Assembly (NCBI GenBank): GCA_027487835.1
Contig: JAIYCU010000016.1
Coordinates: 1-64,000, forward strand
Length of the DNA stretch: 64,000 nucleotides
Direction of reading: 5' to 3'
Source: Bacteroidota bacterium
Lineage (GTDB): Bacteria > Bacteroidota > Bacteroidia > UKL13-3
The position numbers were made by a program, and so were the translations under genes. This document shows, piece after piece, positions 9,701-18,349 of this stretch. The first letter of the stretch is position 1. Every line of letters starts with the position of its first letter. Under the pieces are notes generated by a model. It made no database searches. It was not told where the DNA came from and saw nothing but the letters and a program-made list of their open reading frames with translations.

Positions 9701-11080
9701 AATATTTGCCTTTACATGAGTATGAATACTTTTTAAATCAAATCCTTCTCCTAATACTTCTGCCGTTAAACTCGCTTCTCCCATTTTATCGATGTCTAAC
9801 ATTTTACCCAATTGAAAACCCACCAAGCTAATCTTTCCAGAATAGGCTGTTTGCATTGTATTATCGTTTAGCTTCATATTTAAATCTGTTTCGGCTGAAC
9901 CAAAAGCAGTTTCAAAATTTCCATAGCTAACAAAATCTTTATAAAACCCAGTAAACTTTCCACGATAAATCATTTTACCCATATCTGCCATTTTATCGGG
10001 TAATTCCATTGCAATTATTTGTTCTAATTCTTCTCTATTGGTAGCTGCATAATCTACCCCAATCTCCATAAAAGTTTCGTTTATATTGGGCAAGCCATTT
10101 AGGGTTAAATCACCTGTAAATTTGGTCTCCTTTCCCATTAGGGCAATGACATTTTTAGCCGATAATCTTTCAACTGTTCCTTTTAAATCTGCACTTAGCT
10201 TGGCCTTATAATGATAGTCTTTTAACTGTGGAAGAAAATAGGTTAAGTCGTGCATATCCACTTCACTTTGTCTCAACTTGGCAGTAAGTTTTATATCTGT
10301 ATAAAAACGATTATATGATTTCCAACCTTTGCCCTGCATGCTAAAGTAATTTTTAAAAGTGCTATGAGGCGTTACCATTTCAAGGTCTTTGAGTTCCACC
10401 AAACGAGGCGTAACAATCCCATTGGTTTTCATCCTAGTAATTTGAAACCCACATTTTTCTTTTAGGTTTAAAGTTCTAACATCAAAAGAAAACGAATCAT
10501 TGATAGCATTTAACTTTTTAGCCCGAAGATTTATATCATAAAATTCAACCCGAAAGGGGTCAAAACCTTCCTTCGTAAATTGTTCTGTTGAATCATGCAT
10601 CACCAGGCGGGAACTCATTATCTCCAAGTTATTGAGTTCAAGCCAAAACGGCAAGGATGTAGTGTCCTTTATGGTATCGGCAGGATTCTCAAAAACTTTA
10701 AAAACATCCAATGAATAGGTTCCATCCCGGTAAGTATTGACTTTGCAAACGGCTTCATCCAAAGTAACATCTCTTACAATTACCTTATTTGAATCTAAGA
10801 CGATGCCTGCAACATTAAGCTGTAAGCGACCCACATAAAAAGTTGTATCCCATTTTTGATCCCCAACAAGAATGCCTCTTAGGGTAAAATAAGTCCAACC
10901 ATCATAACTAATTTCTTCAATGCTGATGCGGGTTTTATAGGTATCATTTATATAATTACAAGCTTTACTGGTTAGGTAATTTTGGAAAATATAGCTGTTA
11001 AATAGCAGGTACAGCAACATTAGCAAGCCAAGAAAACTTGCCAATAGCACATAAGATATTTTGATAAACCTTTTAAGCAA
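6731..11080 (-). CDS. tamB: translocation/assembly module TamB (DUF490)
   Basis: TamB-type proteins are anchored in the inner membrane and cross the periplasm as a long beta-taco implicated in lipid transport and outer-membrane protein insertion with TamA/BamA. The 1449-residue product has one N-terminal membrane segment (residues 9-30), about 1100 residues of beta-rich AsmA/TamB-like repeats, and a C-terminal DUF490 domain recognisable by FNMNFPDLQNNITG and MTQQMLFLLISGSFVP, ending in an aromatic strand (GFGLYYRKEF). The start codon is TTG at 11080. The neighbour tsaD is divergent and has its own promoter inside the first codons of tamB. Confidence 0.9.
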   Translation of the reverse strand: MLKRFIKISYVLLASFLGLLMLLYLLFNSYIFQNYLTSKACNYINDTYKTRISIEEISYDGWTYFTLRGILVGDQKWDTTFYVGRLQLNVAGIVLDSNKVIVRDVTLDEAVCKVNTYRDGTYSLDVFKVFENPADTIKDTTSLPFWLELNNLEIMSSRLVMHDSTEQFTKEGFDPFRVEFYDINLRAKKLNAINDSFSFDVRTLNLKEKCGFQITRMKTNGIVTPRLVELKDLEMVTPHSTFKNYFSMQGKGWKSYNRFYTDIKLTAKLRQSEVDMHDLTYFLPQLKDYHYKAKLSADLKGTVERLSAKNVIALMGKETKFTGDLTLNGLPNINETFMEIGVDYAATNREELEQIIAMELPDKMADMGKMIYRGKFTGFYKDFVSYGNFETAFGSAETDLNMKLNDNTMQTAYSGKISLVGFQLGKMLDIDKMGEASLTAEVLGEGFDLKSIHTHVKANIQQLAFNNYTYHEGEITGNIQKGDVKLNAVLNDTNLTLQSKLHFNLDHAFTYVDGTGTIEQANLKPLGFSDSQVKMQTDFNIDFHFKDLDNHYGEMSLDEFQYEKGGYTFRVHQVKLESENDEGELIKISTDFMKAIVRGQINLSALPDQISSWACAYLPGFVKPEIAPITEQDFEFSLNLLSTASLSPLFFPCYNFSNLEIEGSVNTKRKSFEIAGYAGNISLNNYVLNQLTFSVNEEALMKGEVLLGFNSIGKQDTLLIGDFGLKATLFPNHWDMHYYVRDSLSAIMGEFKHEVDFEAGEAILNFNDCWVGSNQKKWTLAPGKHLRLLNDRFITNNLVLNNEQQSLTLEGYYEYDGNQKNLSCKLDAFNLNTVNDFVKGLGVEFGGLANGYVVYKNYGKRDVVISDLNLDKFSLDKDTLGDYKLSIAYKEDGEDLLIDAKGLNGKIANLRAVGTYDIPRNYLKLKCDFDESKIVAFQAFVKDYVKLYKGEAGLNAMLEGTLDDLKLNGSLNLKQVGFRVEYLMTQYNFESAQLVLNDNQIKILPFNLTDEKGATAKTFGSITHAGFSNFIYQIKVEQFKNFQVLNTALKDNELFYGAAFASGNFELKGNDDEVSMIIKASADKGTKIIINPFGASTETGESYLHFVSYDTTQEFTGRGKAQRFGVGVYMDITANPNAEIQVIFDAQSDDKIKAKGNGRIKMDYLPDGNFLMNGNYTLTEGEYRFSALNVVAKKFDLQTGSNIKWTGDPLKGRLDITGVYKLKTAVNSIINMNTAPDPNIRVPVDCLIKIKGVVEKPDITFDMNFPDLQNNITGAAASELNAVLGNFRKEPEMMTQQMLFLLISGSFVPINNTNNANASSLGTQTLSDLISKQAAGLLGKAIPNLDVSMDVLTATDPSRGRTYVLSATKRFLDNRVEFQASRALDNTQSNFSFTYQVKKSSATRLKLFNKSGFDAIYNRNVITSGFGLYYRKEFDSFHELFKPKSRFVY

Positions 11081-11090
11081 TGTAGTTTTG
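11061..11090 (+). promoter_or_regulatory. promoter of tsaD, inside the 5' end of tamB
   Basis: TTG (11061-11063), 19 bases, TAGTTTTG (11083-11090): an exact consensus match. Transcription would begin near 11097 and give a leader of about 16 nt before the TTG start of tsaD. The -33 box and spacer overlap the first codons of tamB. Confidence 0.7.
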
Positions 11091-11112
11091 TGGGGAAGAT
11101 AAATAAATAATA

Positions 11113-12123
11113 TTGCTCAGTCAACCTTCTCATATTAATATCCTTGCCATAGAGTCGTCTTGCGACGACACGGCAGCCGCTGTTTTGCAAAATGGCAACG
11201 TGTTAAGTAATGTAGTTTCATCGCAACTCATACATGAGCTGTATGGCGGCGTAGTTCCAGAATTGGCAAGCAGGGCCCATCAACAAAGCATAGTACCTGT
11301 GGTAGAGTTGGCATTAAAAAAATCCGGCTTGAACCTAAACCAATTGCAAGCCATAGCGTTTACGAAAGGACCAGGATTAATTGGGTCGTTAATGGTTGGA
11401 AGCAGTTTTGCCAAATCATTGGCTTATGCCTTAAACATCCCATTAATTGGTGTTCATCATATGGAAGCGCATGTATTGGCGCATTTTATTCCTGAACCAA
11501 AGCCGAGCTTTCCTTTTTTATGTTTAACTGTGAGTGGTGGCCATACCCAAATTGTGAGAATGGATGATTATTTTTCATTTGAAATAATAGGTAAAACCAT
11601 TGATGATGCTGCAGGTGAAGCCTTTGATAAATCTGCTAAGCTCTTGGGCTTGCCCTACCCAGGCGGACCACTTATTGATAAGTATGCACAAGCAGGAAAA
11701 GTGAGCTTTAAATTTTCTCAGCCACAAATACCCGATTTAGATTTTAGCTTTAGTGGATTAAAAACTAATATTCTCTATTTTTTACAAAAGGAAGTAAAGC
11801 AAAATGAAAATTTTGTAAGCGAAAATTTGCCAGACATATGCGCTTCTATTCAAGATGCGATTATCAAGCATCTAATGAAAAAACTAATAATAGCTTCGGA
11901 TCAAACCGGCATAAAAAATATAGCCTTAGCAGGCGGCGTTTCTGCCAATAGTGGCTTGCGAAACGCCATCTTACAAACCGGAATTGAAAAACAATGGCAA
12001 ACCTTTATCCCTCCTTTTGAATTCTGCACAGATAATGCAGCCATGGTGGGAATAACAGCACATTACAAATTTTTAGCACAGCAATTTGAGCCTGCAGATA
12101 CAGCACCCCTTGCAAGATTTTAA
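11113..12123 (+). CDS. tsaD: tRNA N6-adenosine threonylcarbamoyltransferase
   Basis: TsaD transfers threonylcarbamoyl from TC-AMP to A37 of ANN-decoding tRNAs, with TsaB/TsaE as partners. The 336-residue length is typical. Diagnostic motifs are ESSCDDTAAAV (14-24), the metal-binding HHMEAHVLAH (about 115-124), VSGGHTQ, DDAAGEAFDKSAKLLGLPYPGG, FSFSGLKT and ALAGGVSANSGLR. The only workable start is TTG at 11113, supported by the consensus promoter at 11061-11090. It is followed after 43 bases by the SixA-type gene. Confidence 0.97.
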   Translation: MLSQPSHINILAIESSCDDTAAAVLQNGNVLSNVVSSQLIHELYGGVVPELASRAHQQSIVPVVELALKKSGLNLNQLQAIAFTKGPGLIGSLMVGSSFAKSLAYALNIPLIGVHHMEAHVLAHFIPEPKPSFPFLCLTVSGGHTQIVRMDDYFSFEIIGKTIDDAAGEAFDKSAKLLGLPYPGGPLIDKYAQAGKVSFKFSQPQIPDLDFSFSGLKTNILYFLQKEVKQNENFVSENLPDICASIQDAIIKHLMKKLIIASDQTGIKNIALAGGVSANSGLRNAILQTGIEKQWQTFIPPFEFCTDNAAMVGITAHYKFLAQQFEPADTAPLARF

Positions 12124-12166
12124 AATTCTTGCAGTATATTAGTAGACCCTTATTTATAACAAACGA

Positions 12167-12667
12167 GTGAAAACAATAATTCTAATGCGTCATGGCAAGG
12201 CCATAAAAGACACAGCAAATAGTTTTGATTATGAAAGGGGCTTAGAAGAAAGAGGCAAAGCAGATGTTGCTGAAGTAATTCAAGCACTACAAAAAACTAA
12301 GTTTTTACCAGAACTTATCGTGGCAAGCCCAGCTAAAAGAACCCTTAAAACAGCCGAAATAGCCCTTGCAGAACTAAACTTAAAAAAAGACAAATTGATT
12401 TTTGAATCATCCATTTATGAAGCTCAAATGAATGATTTTATGCATGTAATTAGAGAGATTACAGACCAGTGTAATACGGTTCTTTTAGTGGGACACAATC
12501 CTTCTATAACAGGAATGGTGGGAATGTTAACCTTACAATTTTTAGAACACGTACCCACCTCTGGACTAACCGTTATATCGCTTAATGTGCCCACATGGCA
12601 ATTGGTGCAACCCCACAAAGGGAAATTAGAATTAACCCTTGCACCCAAACATAAAACAATTATTTAG
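12167..12667 (+). CDS. sixA: SixA-type histidine phosphatase family protein
   Basis: A 166-residue member of the phosphoglycerate mutase-like superfamily. RHGKA at residues 8-12 holds the phospho-accepting His, ASPAKRTLKTAEIAL carries the second Arg region, and VGHNPSI near 107 has the second catalytic His. Small proteins of this form resemble SixA, which dephosphorylates phosphohistidine in phosphorelays; the substrate here is inferred only. The start is GTG at 12167, just before the RHG segment. No ATG fits. Confidence 0.85.
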   Translation: MKTIILMRHGKAIKDTANSFDYERGLEERGKADVAEVIQALQKTKFLPELIVASPAKRTLKTAEIALAELNLKKDKLIFESSIYEAQMNDFMHVIREITDQCNTVLLVGHNPSITGMVGMLTLQFLEHVPTSGLTVISLNVPTWQLVQPHKGKLELTLAPKHKTII

Positions 12668-12725
12668 GTACAATTCTTGTGTATCGCTGTTATTGCTTAC
12701 ACATTCCTATTTTCAAACTTTATAT

Positions 12726-14624
12726 ATGAAAAGAATATTTTTTACTTTCCTACTTTTAAGCTTATGTCAATTAACCTTTGCGCAAGAATTACCCTTTAGT
12801 GGAACTAAAGATAAAAAAGCAGATTACTATTTTGGAGAAGCCTTGAAGACTTTCCAAATGCAAGATTTTATGCGGGCCTCGCAATGGATAGACAAAGCAG
12901 TGAACCTCGACCCAAATTTTATTGATGCTTGGATGTTAAAAGCAGAAATGAAATCAATGGATGAAAATTTCCCAGAAGCCATTGCTATTTATGAGAAAAT
13001 AAAAGTCATTAATCCAGATTTCCCGATGAGCTATTATGGCATTGCAAAAGCACTATATGCCAATGGAAACTATGAAGCAAGCTTTACTGCCGCAGAGAAA
13101 TTTCTTACCTATCCAGATTTTTATGGCAAAAAAGACATCATAAATAAAATTAAACAAAATGCAGAATTCGCCAAAGAGGCCATCAAATCTCCTGTACCAT
13201 TTGAGCCTATTAACCTTGGCAATATGATTAACTCGACAGATAATGAATATTTCCCTGGCATACCTGCAGACGATCAAACTTTAATTTTTACCCGACTCAT
13301 AAATGGAAGAAATGAAGACTTCTATTTTAGTAAGAAGCAAGGCGATAAATATTCATTTGCATACAACATGGGCTTTCCAATTAACACCGATGGCAATGAA
13401 GGAACCATTTCTTTGTCGGCAGATGGTCAATACATTTTTTATACAGCCTGCAACCGCGAAGGGGCTTATGGAAGTTGCGACTTATACATTTCAAAATTGG
13501 ATGGTATCACTTGGGCAGAACCAATTAACCTTGGGCCACCCGTTAATACAGCCGCTTGGGAAAGCCAACCTTGCTTAAGTTATGATGGCAAAACACTTTA
13601 TTTTAGCAGTAATAGACCCGGCGGATATGGCAAAAGTGATATTTGGTACACCACCTATAGAGAAGGTCGTTGGACCCCTCCCATCAACATGGGCCCAGAC
13701 ATTAATACAAGCGGCGATGAACAATCTCCGCATATTGCCAAAGACGACCAAACATTATATTTCAACAGCAATGGTCTTCCAGGCATGGGAGGCGTTGATT
13801 TATATATAGCTAGAAAAGTAAATGGTCGCTGGAGCAAACCCCAAAACTTAGGCTATCCAATTAATAGCTTTAAAGATGAAACCTGTTTGGTAATTGCCTC
13901 CAATGGTGTGGATGCCTACATTGCCAGAAATGGTGCCGACTCTAGAGGCGGTTTAGATATTTATAAATTTGAATTGTATGAAAAAGTAAGGCCTCAAAAA
14001 ACTGGCTATGTAAAAGGTATTGTTTTTGATGCCGCAACCCGTAAAAAAATTAGTGCTAAAATAGAACTAATAGATTTGGCTACTGGTAAAATTGTAGTAG
14101 AAGCATTTAGTAATAAAACTACCGGAGAGTTCTTGGTATGCCTGCAAGCCAATAAAAATTATGCCTTAAACATCGACCAAAAAGGATATTTATTTTATTC
14201 TGAAAATTTTGCTGTGAAAACAGAATCAGCAATAGTGCCTTTGCAAGTAGATGTAGCTTTGCAACAAGTAGCTGATGGGGCAAAAATTGTTTTAAAGAAC
14301 ATCTTTTTCGACGTAGATAAATTTGAAATAAAAGAAGAATCAAAAGTAGAGTTAGCTAAATTGATTCAGTTTTTAAATAGCAATTCTACGGTTAAAATAG
14401 AAATTGGTGGCCATACAGATAATACTGGTGATGCAGCAAAAAATACAGCACTCTCAGCCAATAGAGCCAAGGCAGTATTAACCTATTTAGTGGCAAATGG
14501 AATTAAAGCAGATAGGCTAAGTTCTAAAGGGTATGCAGCAACGCAACCATTGGCAGATAACCAAACGGCAGAAGGAAGAGCTCAAAATAGAAGAACCGAA
14601 ATTAAATTATTAGTAAACCGCTAA
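12726..14624 (+). CDS. OmpA family protein with TPR, PD40 repeats and carboxypeptidase-regulatory-like domain
   Basis: A 632-residue envelope protein. From the ATG at 12726 it has a signal peptide (MKRIFFTFLLLSLCQLTFAQ), a TPR region to about 150, PD40/WD40-like beta-propeller repeats about 170-440 (YFPGIPADDQTLIFTR, CLSYDGKTLYFSSNRPGGYGKSDIW, HIAKDDQTLYFNSNG), a CarboxypepD-reg-like beta-sandwich about 450-530 and an OmpA C-terminal domain with GGHTDNTGDAAKN near 560 and NRRTEIK at the end. OmpA domains bind peptidoglycan; this architecture is shared by the T9SS component PorE and other Bacteroidota proteins. The frame is open from 12639, but the extra 29 residues lack signal-peptide logic. 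Its stop overlaps porD's stop by 4 bases. Confidence 0.9.
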   Translation: MKRIFFTFLLLSLCQLTFAQELPFSGTKDKKADYYFGEALKTFQMQDFMRASQWIDKAVNLDPNFIDAWMLKAEMKSMDENFPEAIAIYEKIKVINPDFPMSYYGIAKALYANGNYEASFTAAEKFLTYPDFYGKKDIINKIKQNAEFAKEAIKSPVPFEPINLGNMINSTDNEYFPGIPADDQTLIFTRLINGRNEDFYFSKKQGDKYSFAYNMGFPINTDGNEGTISLSADGQYIFYTACNREGAYGSCDLYISKLDGITWAEPINLGPPVNTAAWESQPCLSYDGKTLYFSSNRPGGYGKSDIWYTTYREGRWTPPINMGPDINTSGDEQSPHIAKDDQTLYFNSNGLPGMGGVDLYIARKVNGRWSKPQNLGYPINSFKDETCLVIASNGVDAYIARNGADSRGGLDIYKFELYEKVRPQKTGYVKGIVFDAATRKKISAKIELIDLATGKIVVEAFSNKTTGEFLVCLQANKNYALNIDQKGYLFYSENFAVKTESAIVPLQVDVALQQVADGAKIVLKNIFFDVDKFEIKEESKVELAKLIQFLNSNSTVKIEIGGHTDNTGDAAKNTALSANRAKAVLTYLVANGIKADRLSSKGYAATQPLADNQTAEGRAQNRRTEIKLLVNR

Positions 14625-15526
14625 CCGCCTCGTATTTTCTCGTATTTGGTGAGATTACCTACGTTTATTTCACTTAATATTTCAACGGCTTTGGGTTTTT
14701 CAATATCATCTGCGCCTTTGTATATACTCACCAATTCATCACTCTTGGTTTCAAAAAAAACCAATAAACCAACTGTATTGGGTGCAATTTTAAAGACCTT
14801 TTTCACTTCTTGTAAGGCCAACATTATTTGTTTTCTAGCTGCAAAAGGATCCTTTACCATTTGGTCTAAGCCCTTTCTATGATACAAATAAGTGGCTTGG
14901 CGCATAGGTGCAAATCTTGGGTTAAGCATATTGTCAATCAGATTATATCTGGTTCTTAAGGTGCGTTCAAAGGGTTTCCAACCAGCTCTACCGCTAGTTT
15001 GTTGGGCAATATTTGAAACTTGGAAAGCCTTATTAAAATAGTTGGTTCCAGCCTCTGGACCAAAAGAATCAAAATCCATCCCTAATACATAATTCATGTA
15101 AAACGAAAGGTAAGAAACGATATCATTGGTAAATACACCTTCTTGATAATCCATGCGGTCTTGATCTTGATATTTAAAATCAAAGTTTTCATCATTAAAG
15201 GAAAATAAGGTGGTATTATAACTACTACCAAAAACAGGTCTTCTTGCTTGAATAATTGCCGAAGCATCGTACTCATACGTATTTTGATCATAGCCCCCTA
15301 AGATAATTTCTATGTTAAGGTCGATTTTCTCTTGATTAGCAAATGTTTCAGGGGTCCAACGTGTATTGTTTACAAACTCAGTTAACCTTTGCTCTAAGTT
15401 TCTAAAAATACCTTTATCAGATATCTGTACTTGAACATCATTGATTCTTACCTTGCAATTAAATTCTTGAGCAGGTAACATTGTGGCTCCAAAGAGCATT
15501 AAAAACAAAGCGATTATTCTAGGCAT
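14621..15526 (-). CDS. porD: type IX secretion accessory protein PorD (DUF4835)
   Basis: A 301-residue protein with a signal peptide (IIALFLMLFGATMLPAQ) and the DUF4835 body, including QEFNCKVRINDVQVQISDKG, WTPETFANQEKI, YMNYVLGMDFDSFGPEAG and GWKPFERTLRTRYN. DUF4835 proteins are named PorD because of a role in the Bacteroidota type IX secretion system, probably in the periplasm. Its place after bamD-rpoZ-coaBC is conserved in the phylum. Its start overlaps the coaBC stop by 8 bases, implying translational coupling. Confidence 0.9.
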   Translation of the reverse strand: MPRIIALFLMLFGATMLPAQEFNCKVRINDVQVQISDKGIFRNLEQRLTEFVNNTRWTPETFANQEKIDLNIEIILGGYDQNTYEYDASAIIQARRPVFGSSYNTTLFSFNDENFDFKYQDQDRMDYQEGVFTNDIVSYLSFYMNYVLGMDFDSFGPEAGTNYFNKAFQVSNIAQQTSGRAGWKPFERTLRTRYNLIDNMLNPRFAPMRQATYLYHRKGLDQMVKDPFAARKQIMLALQEVKKVFKIAPNTVGLLVFFETKSDELVSIYKGADDIEKPKAVEILSEINVGNLTKYEKIRGG

Positions 15527-16721
15527 GGACTAATTTTATTATCTCCTCAACGATATCTTTTGCAACTTCTTGTTTCGACTTTAAACCAAAATCTTTTTGT
15601 ATTCCAGATTTATACAGCATGGTTATTTTATTGGTATCATAACCAAAACCTGCGCCCTTGTCTTGCAATGAATTCAACACAATTGCATCCAAGTTTTTTT
15701 CAACTAACTTCTTTTGGGCATTTACCACTTCATTTTCTGTTTCCAAGGCAAACCCTATTAATAACTGTTGGGAAGTTTTAAGCGACCCAAGCTTTTTTAA
15801 TATGTCTTTGGTTTTTACCAATTGCAGGCTCAACTCGTCCCCAGTTTTTTTAATCTTTTGCAAACTTGTTTCAACAGGGGTATAATCTGCAACTGCCGCG
15901 CTTAAAATTGCAATGTCAACACCCGCAAAGGCATTAACTGTAGCTTCATACATTTCTGCAGCACTGGTAACTGCAACTTTTTCAATTCGGTTTGAACCAA
16001 TCGTTAATACTGTGGGGCCTGAAATGAGCAAAACACTTGCTCCTTGATTGGCTAGTTCATGCGCCAGGGCGTACCCCATTTTTCCACTGCTGTGATTCCC
16101 TATAAACCTAACAGGGTCTAGGTGTTCATAGGTTGGGCCAGCCGTTACTAAAATACGTTTACCCAGTAATGGTTTATTTTCAGAAAAATGTGCAGCTATA
16201 TAAGCAAGAATTGTTTCAGGCTCTGCCATTCTTCCCTTGCCTTCTAAGCCACTTGCCAATTCACCATGTGTAGGTTCAATAAGTAAATTTCCGAATGATT
16301 TTAGCCTAGTTAAATTTTGTTGGGTACTTGGATGAACTAACATATCTAAATCCATTGCAGGTGCAACAAAAACAGGACATCTAGCACTAAGATAAGTAGC
16401 CAATAGTAAATTATCACAAATGCCATTGGCCATTTTTGCAAGGGTATTTGCGGAGGCAGGCGCAATGATAAATGCATCTGCCCAAAGGCCTAATTCTACA
16501 TGATTTACCCACTCACCCGCTTCATTCTTAATAAACTCATGATAGACTGGATTTTTGCTAAGAGTGGCAAGTGTAACTGGTGTTACAAAATCCATGGCGG
16601 CATGTGTCATAATTATTTTAACTTGAGCACCCGCCTTAACAAATAAGCGGGTTAAAGCGGCCGTTTTATAGGCTGCAATACTCCCGCTTATTCCAATTAA
16701 TATTCTTTTACCTTCCAACAT
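15519..16721 (-). CDS. coaBC: bifunctional phosphopantothenoylcysteine decarboxylase / phosphopantothenate-cysteine ligase
   Basis: Carries out two consecutive steps of coenzyme A synthesis. The CoaC half (about 1-180) shows the FMN-binding GISGSIAAYK and PAMDLDMLVHPS. The CoaB half shows VTAGPTYEHLDPVRFIGNHS, SAAVADY and a late GFALETE segment. The length of 400 residues is standard. The frame opens with TTG at 16730, but the ATG at 16721 gives the usual short N terminus. It lies 17 bases after rpoZ, in the bamD operon. Confidence 0.96.
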   Translation of the reverse strand: MLEGKRILIGISGSIAAYKTAALTRLFVKAGAQVKIIMTHAAMDFVTPVTLATLSKNPVYHEFIKNEAGEWVNHVELGLWADAFIIAPASANTLAKMANGICDNLLLATYLSARCPVFVAPAMDLDMLVHPSTQQNLTRLKSFGNLLIEPTHGELASGLEGKGRMAEPETILAYIAAHFSENKPLLGKRILVTAGPTYEHLDPVRFIGNHSSGKMGYALAHELANQGASVLLISGPTVLTIGSNRIEKVAVTSAAEMYEATVNAFAGVDIAILSAAVADYTPVETSLQKIKKTGDELSLQLVKTKDILKKLGSLKTSQQLLIGFALETENEVVNAQKKLVEKNLDAIVLNSLQDKGAGFGYDTNKITMLYKSGIQKDFGLKSKQEVAKDIVEEIIKLVHA

Positions 16722-16738
16722 TGGAGGCAAATTACAAA

Positions 16739-17080
16739 TTAGTTTCCTTCTGCCAAACGTTTTTCTCTTTCAGGATTACGATGGTAAATTTTCCCAGCTA
16801 AAAATTCTTCTGTAGCAATGAGTGTAGGCTTAGGCAAACGCTCATATGCCATACTAATTTCTATTTGCTCGCGGTTTTCAAAAACTTCTTCTAAGGTATC
16901 GCTATCATTATTAAATTCATCTAATTTAGCATGAAGCTCTTCCTTTAATTGAGCAGAAATTTGATTGGCACGCTTAGAGATAATGGCAATCGATTCATAG
17001 ATATTGTCGGTACCTTTCTCTAGGGCATTAAAGTCCCTTGCGATGGTGGTGTTGGTGATGTTTTGATAATTACTAGCCAT
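16739..17080 (-). CDS. rpoZ: DNA-directed RNA polymerase subunit omega (Bacteroidota type)
   Basis: A 113-residue omega subunit that helps assemble RNA polymerase. NIYESIAIISKRANQISAQ is the conserved helix matching the bacterial omega core, here followed by an acidic linker and the phylum-typical YERLPKPTLIATEEFLAGK tail. It sits between the 127-aa gene (8 bases upstream) and coaBC, a linkage also seen outside the phylum. Confidence 0.9.
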   Translation of the reverse strand: MASNYQNITNTTIARDFNALEKGTDNIYESIAIISKRANQISAQLKEELHAKLDEFNNDSDTLEEVFENREQIEISMAYERLPKPTLIATEEFLAGKIYHRNPEREKRLAEGN

Positions 17081-17088
17081 GATATTTA

Positions 17089-17472
17089 TTACTTAATTAT
17101 ATTGTCTTCTACACATTTGTCGTCTAAAAAATAAAGTTGGTGATGACGACCATTCACCACAAATTCCATATTGGCAATACTGCCATCTCCGTCATTTGCT
17201 TCATACAAGCGACCATCTGGCCAATCATATACCATTTCCAAGCATTTTATAAACGGCTTTCCCAAAAAATCATCACTTGGCTTACGCGTATAACTTTGCG
17301 GAATATACTCAGGAAAAACCACTTCTCCACTTTCTTCTCCTTTAATGCCAACTTTATAATCCATGGTGTCAATTTGCATGGTAGAATGAGGAATAGGATT
17401 ATCCTCCCGTGTTAATAGAATTAAAGCGGTTAAACCAACAACACCTAATAAAATCCAAAATACATTTTTCAT
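17089..17472 (-). CDS. small membrane-anchored protein of unknown function
   Basis: 127 residues: one N-terminal membrane segment (residues 3-20) followed by about 100 soluble residues with no motif I can assign (FPEYIPQSYTRKPSDD, MVYDWPDGRLYEANDGDGS, HHQLYFLDDKCVEDN). The start follows directly on the bamD stop with no spacer, and rpoZ follows after 8 bases, so it is surely in the bamD operon. An envelope location is inferred from the anchor. It could be a signal-anchored periplasmic protein. Confidence 0.7.
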   Translation of the reverse strand: MKNVFWILLGVVGLTALILLTREDNPIPHSTMQIDTMDYKVGIKGEESGEVVFPEYIPQSYTRKPSDDFLGKPFIKCLEMVYDWPDGRLYEANDGDGSIANMEFVVNGRHHQLYFLDDKCVEDNIIK

Positions 17473-18288
17473 TTAGCTTTTAATTTTGTTTGCTTCAATT
17501 CGCTTTAATGCTAACAATGATTTTGACTGAATATCTTTTGCCTCGCGCATGTATTTAGAAGTTTCTAGGTATTGCTCCGTAAACTCTTCAAATGCTTTTA
17601 AGGTATTTTGAAAGCGCTCTTCTTGCTTAGTTTCGATGCTATTTCTTGCCAATAAAAAGTTTGATTTAACTATTAAAAAATCAACCTCCTCTTTTTGCAT
17701 CATCTCAGGAAAATCATTAACTGCATTTTTTAGGGCTACAATGGCACTTTTGTACTCACCCATGTTATAATACAGTTTTGCTGTTTGATAGGCTTTCAAA
17801 CTTAATTTACCTCTTAATTTATCCAAATAATTGTTGCACTCAGAAACGTATTTACTTTCTGGATAAACATTCAAAAATATTCTAAAAGTTTCTATGGCTT
17901 TGTAAGTATCGGCTTGATCCAACTCTGGCTCGTAAGATTCGAGGTATGCGCAATAGGCATTCATGTATAAGGCCTCCTCGGCATGCTCGCCTGATGGAAA
18001 GTTTTCGAAATAGGTTTTAAATTGAAAACCAGCCAATGCATATTGCTTTAAGGCAAAATTACATTGCGCGCTATTGTATAATATTTTCTCCGAAGTTGGG
18101 GTACCACTAAAAGCATCCTCCACCATTTCGTATAAACTAATAGCCCTGGCAAAATCCTTTTTCTTATAATAAGTATCAGCCATTTCGAGCTTGGCCCTAT
18201 TATCAGGATTTTTAAGTGCTTTCTGGTAAGAATTGGCACATGCTCCAAACAGAAGCGTTAACACTATTAAAAAAGTAATATTCCTCAT
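17473..18288 (-). CDS. bamD: outer membrane assembly lipoprotein BamD
   Basis: BamD is the essential TPR lipoprotein of the BAM complex that folds outer-membrane beta-barrels. The 271-residue product has a lipoprotein signal (LTLLFGAC, lipidated Cys at 17) and about five TPR motifs, e.g. LEMADTYYKKKDFARAISLY, YNSAQCNFALKQYALAGFQF and TAKLYYNMGEYKSAIVALK, matching YfiO/BamD. It is first in an operon with the 127-aa protein, rpoZ, coaBC and porD, and is driven by a promoter at 18302-18333. Confidence 0.92.
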   Translation of the reverse strand: MRNITFLIVLTLLFGACANSYQKALKNPDNRAKLEMADTYYKKKDFARAISLYEMVEDAFSGTPTSEKILYNSAQCNFALKQYALAGFQFKTYFENFPSGEHAEEALYMNAYCAYLESYEPELDQADTYKAIETFRIFLNVYPESKYVSECNNYLDKLRGKLSLKAYQTAKLYYNMGEYKSAIVALKNAVNDFPEMMQKEEVDFLIVKSNFLLARNSIETKQEERFQNTLKAFEEFTEQYLETSKYMREAKDIQSKSLLALKRIEANKIKS

Positions 18289-18301
18289 AGCTAGCTAACT
18301 G

Positions 18302-18333
18302 CAAACATACGGTTTTTATTTCAGCAATTTCAA
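18302..18333 (-). promoter_or_regulatory. promoter of the bamD operon
   Basis: Minus strand: TTG (18331-18333), 21 bases, TATGTTTG (18302-18309), an exact -7 match 13 bases before the ATG. The predicted leader is very short. Confidence 0.6.
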
Positions 18334-18349
18334 CTATTTTCACGCTTCG

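Noticed and set aside
12639-12725. 29-codon N-terminal extension of the OmpA-family gene
   Set aside because: It would hide the signal peptide that starts at the ATG at 12726. The same reasoning removed extensions at 20541, 21475, 42543 and 49370.
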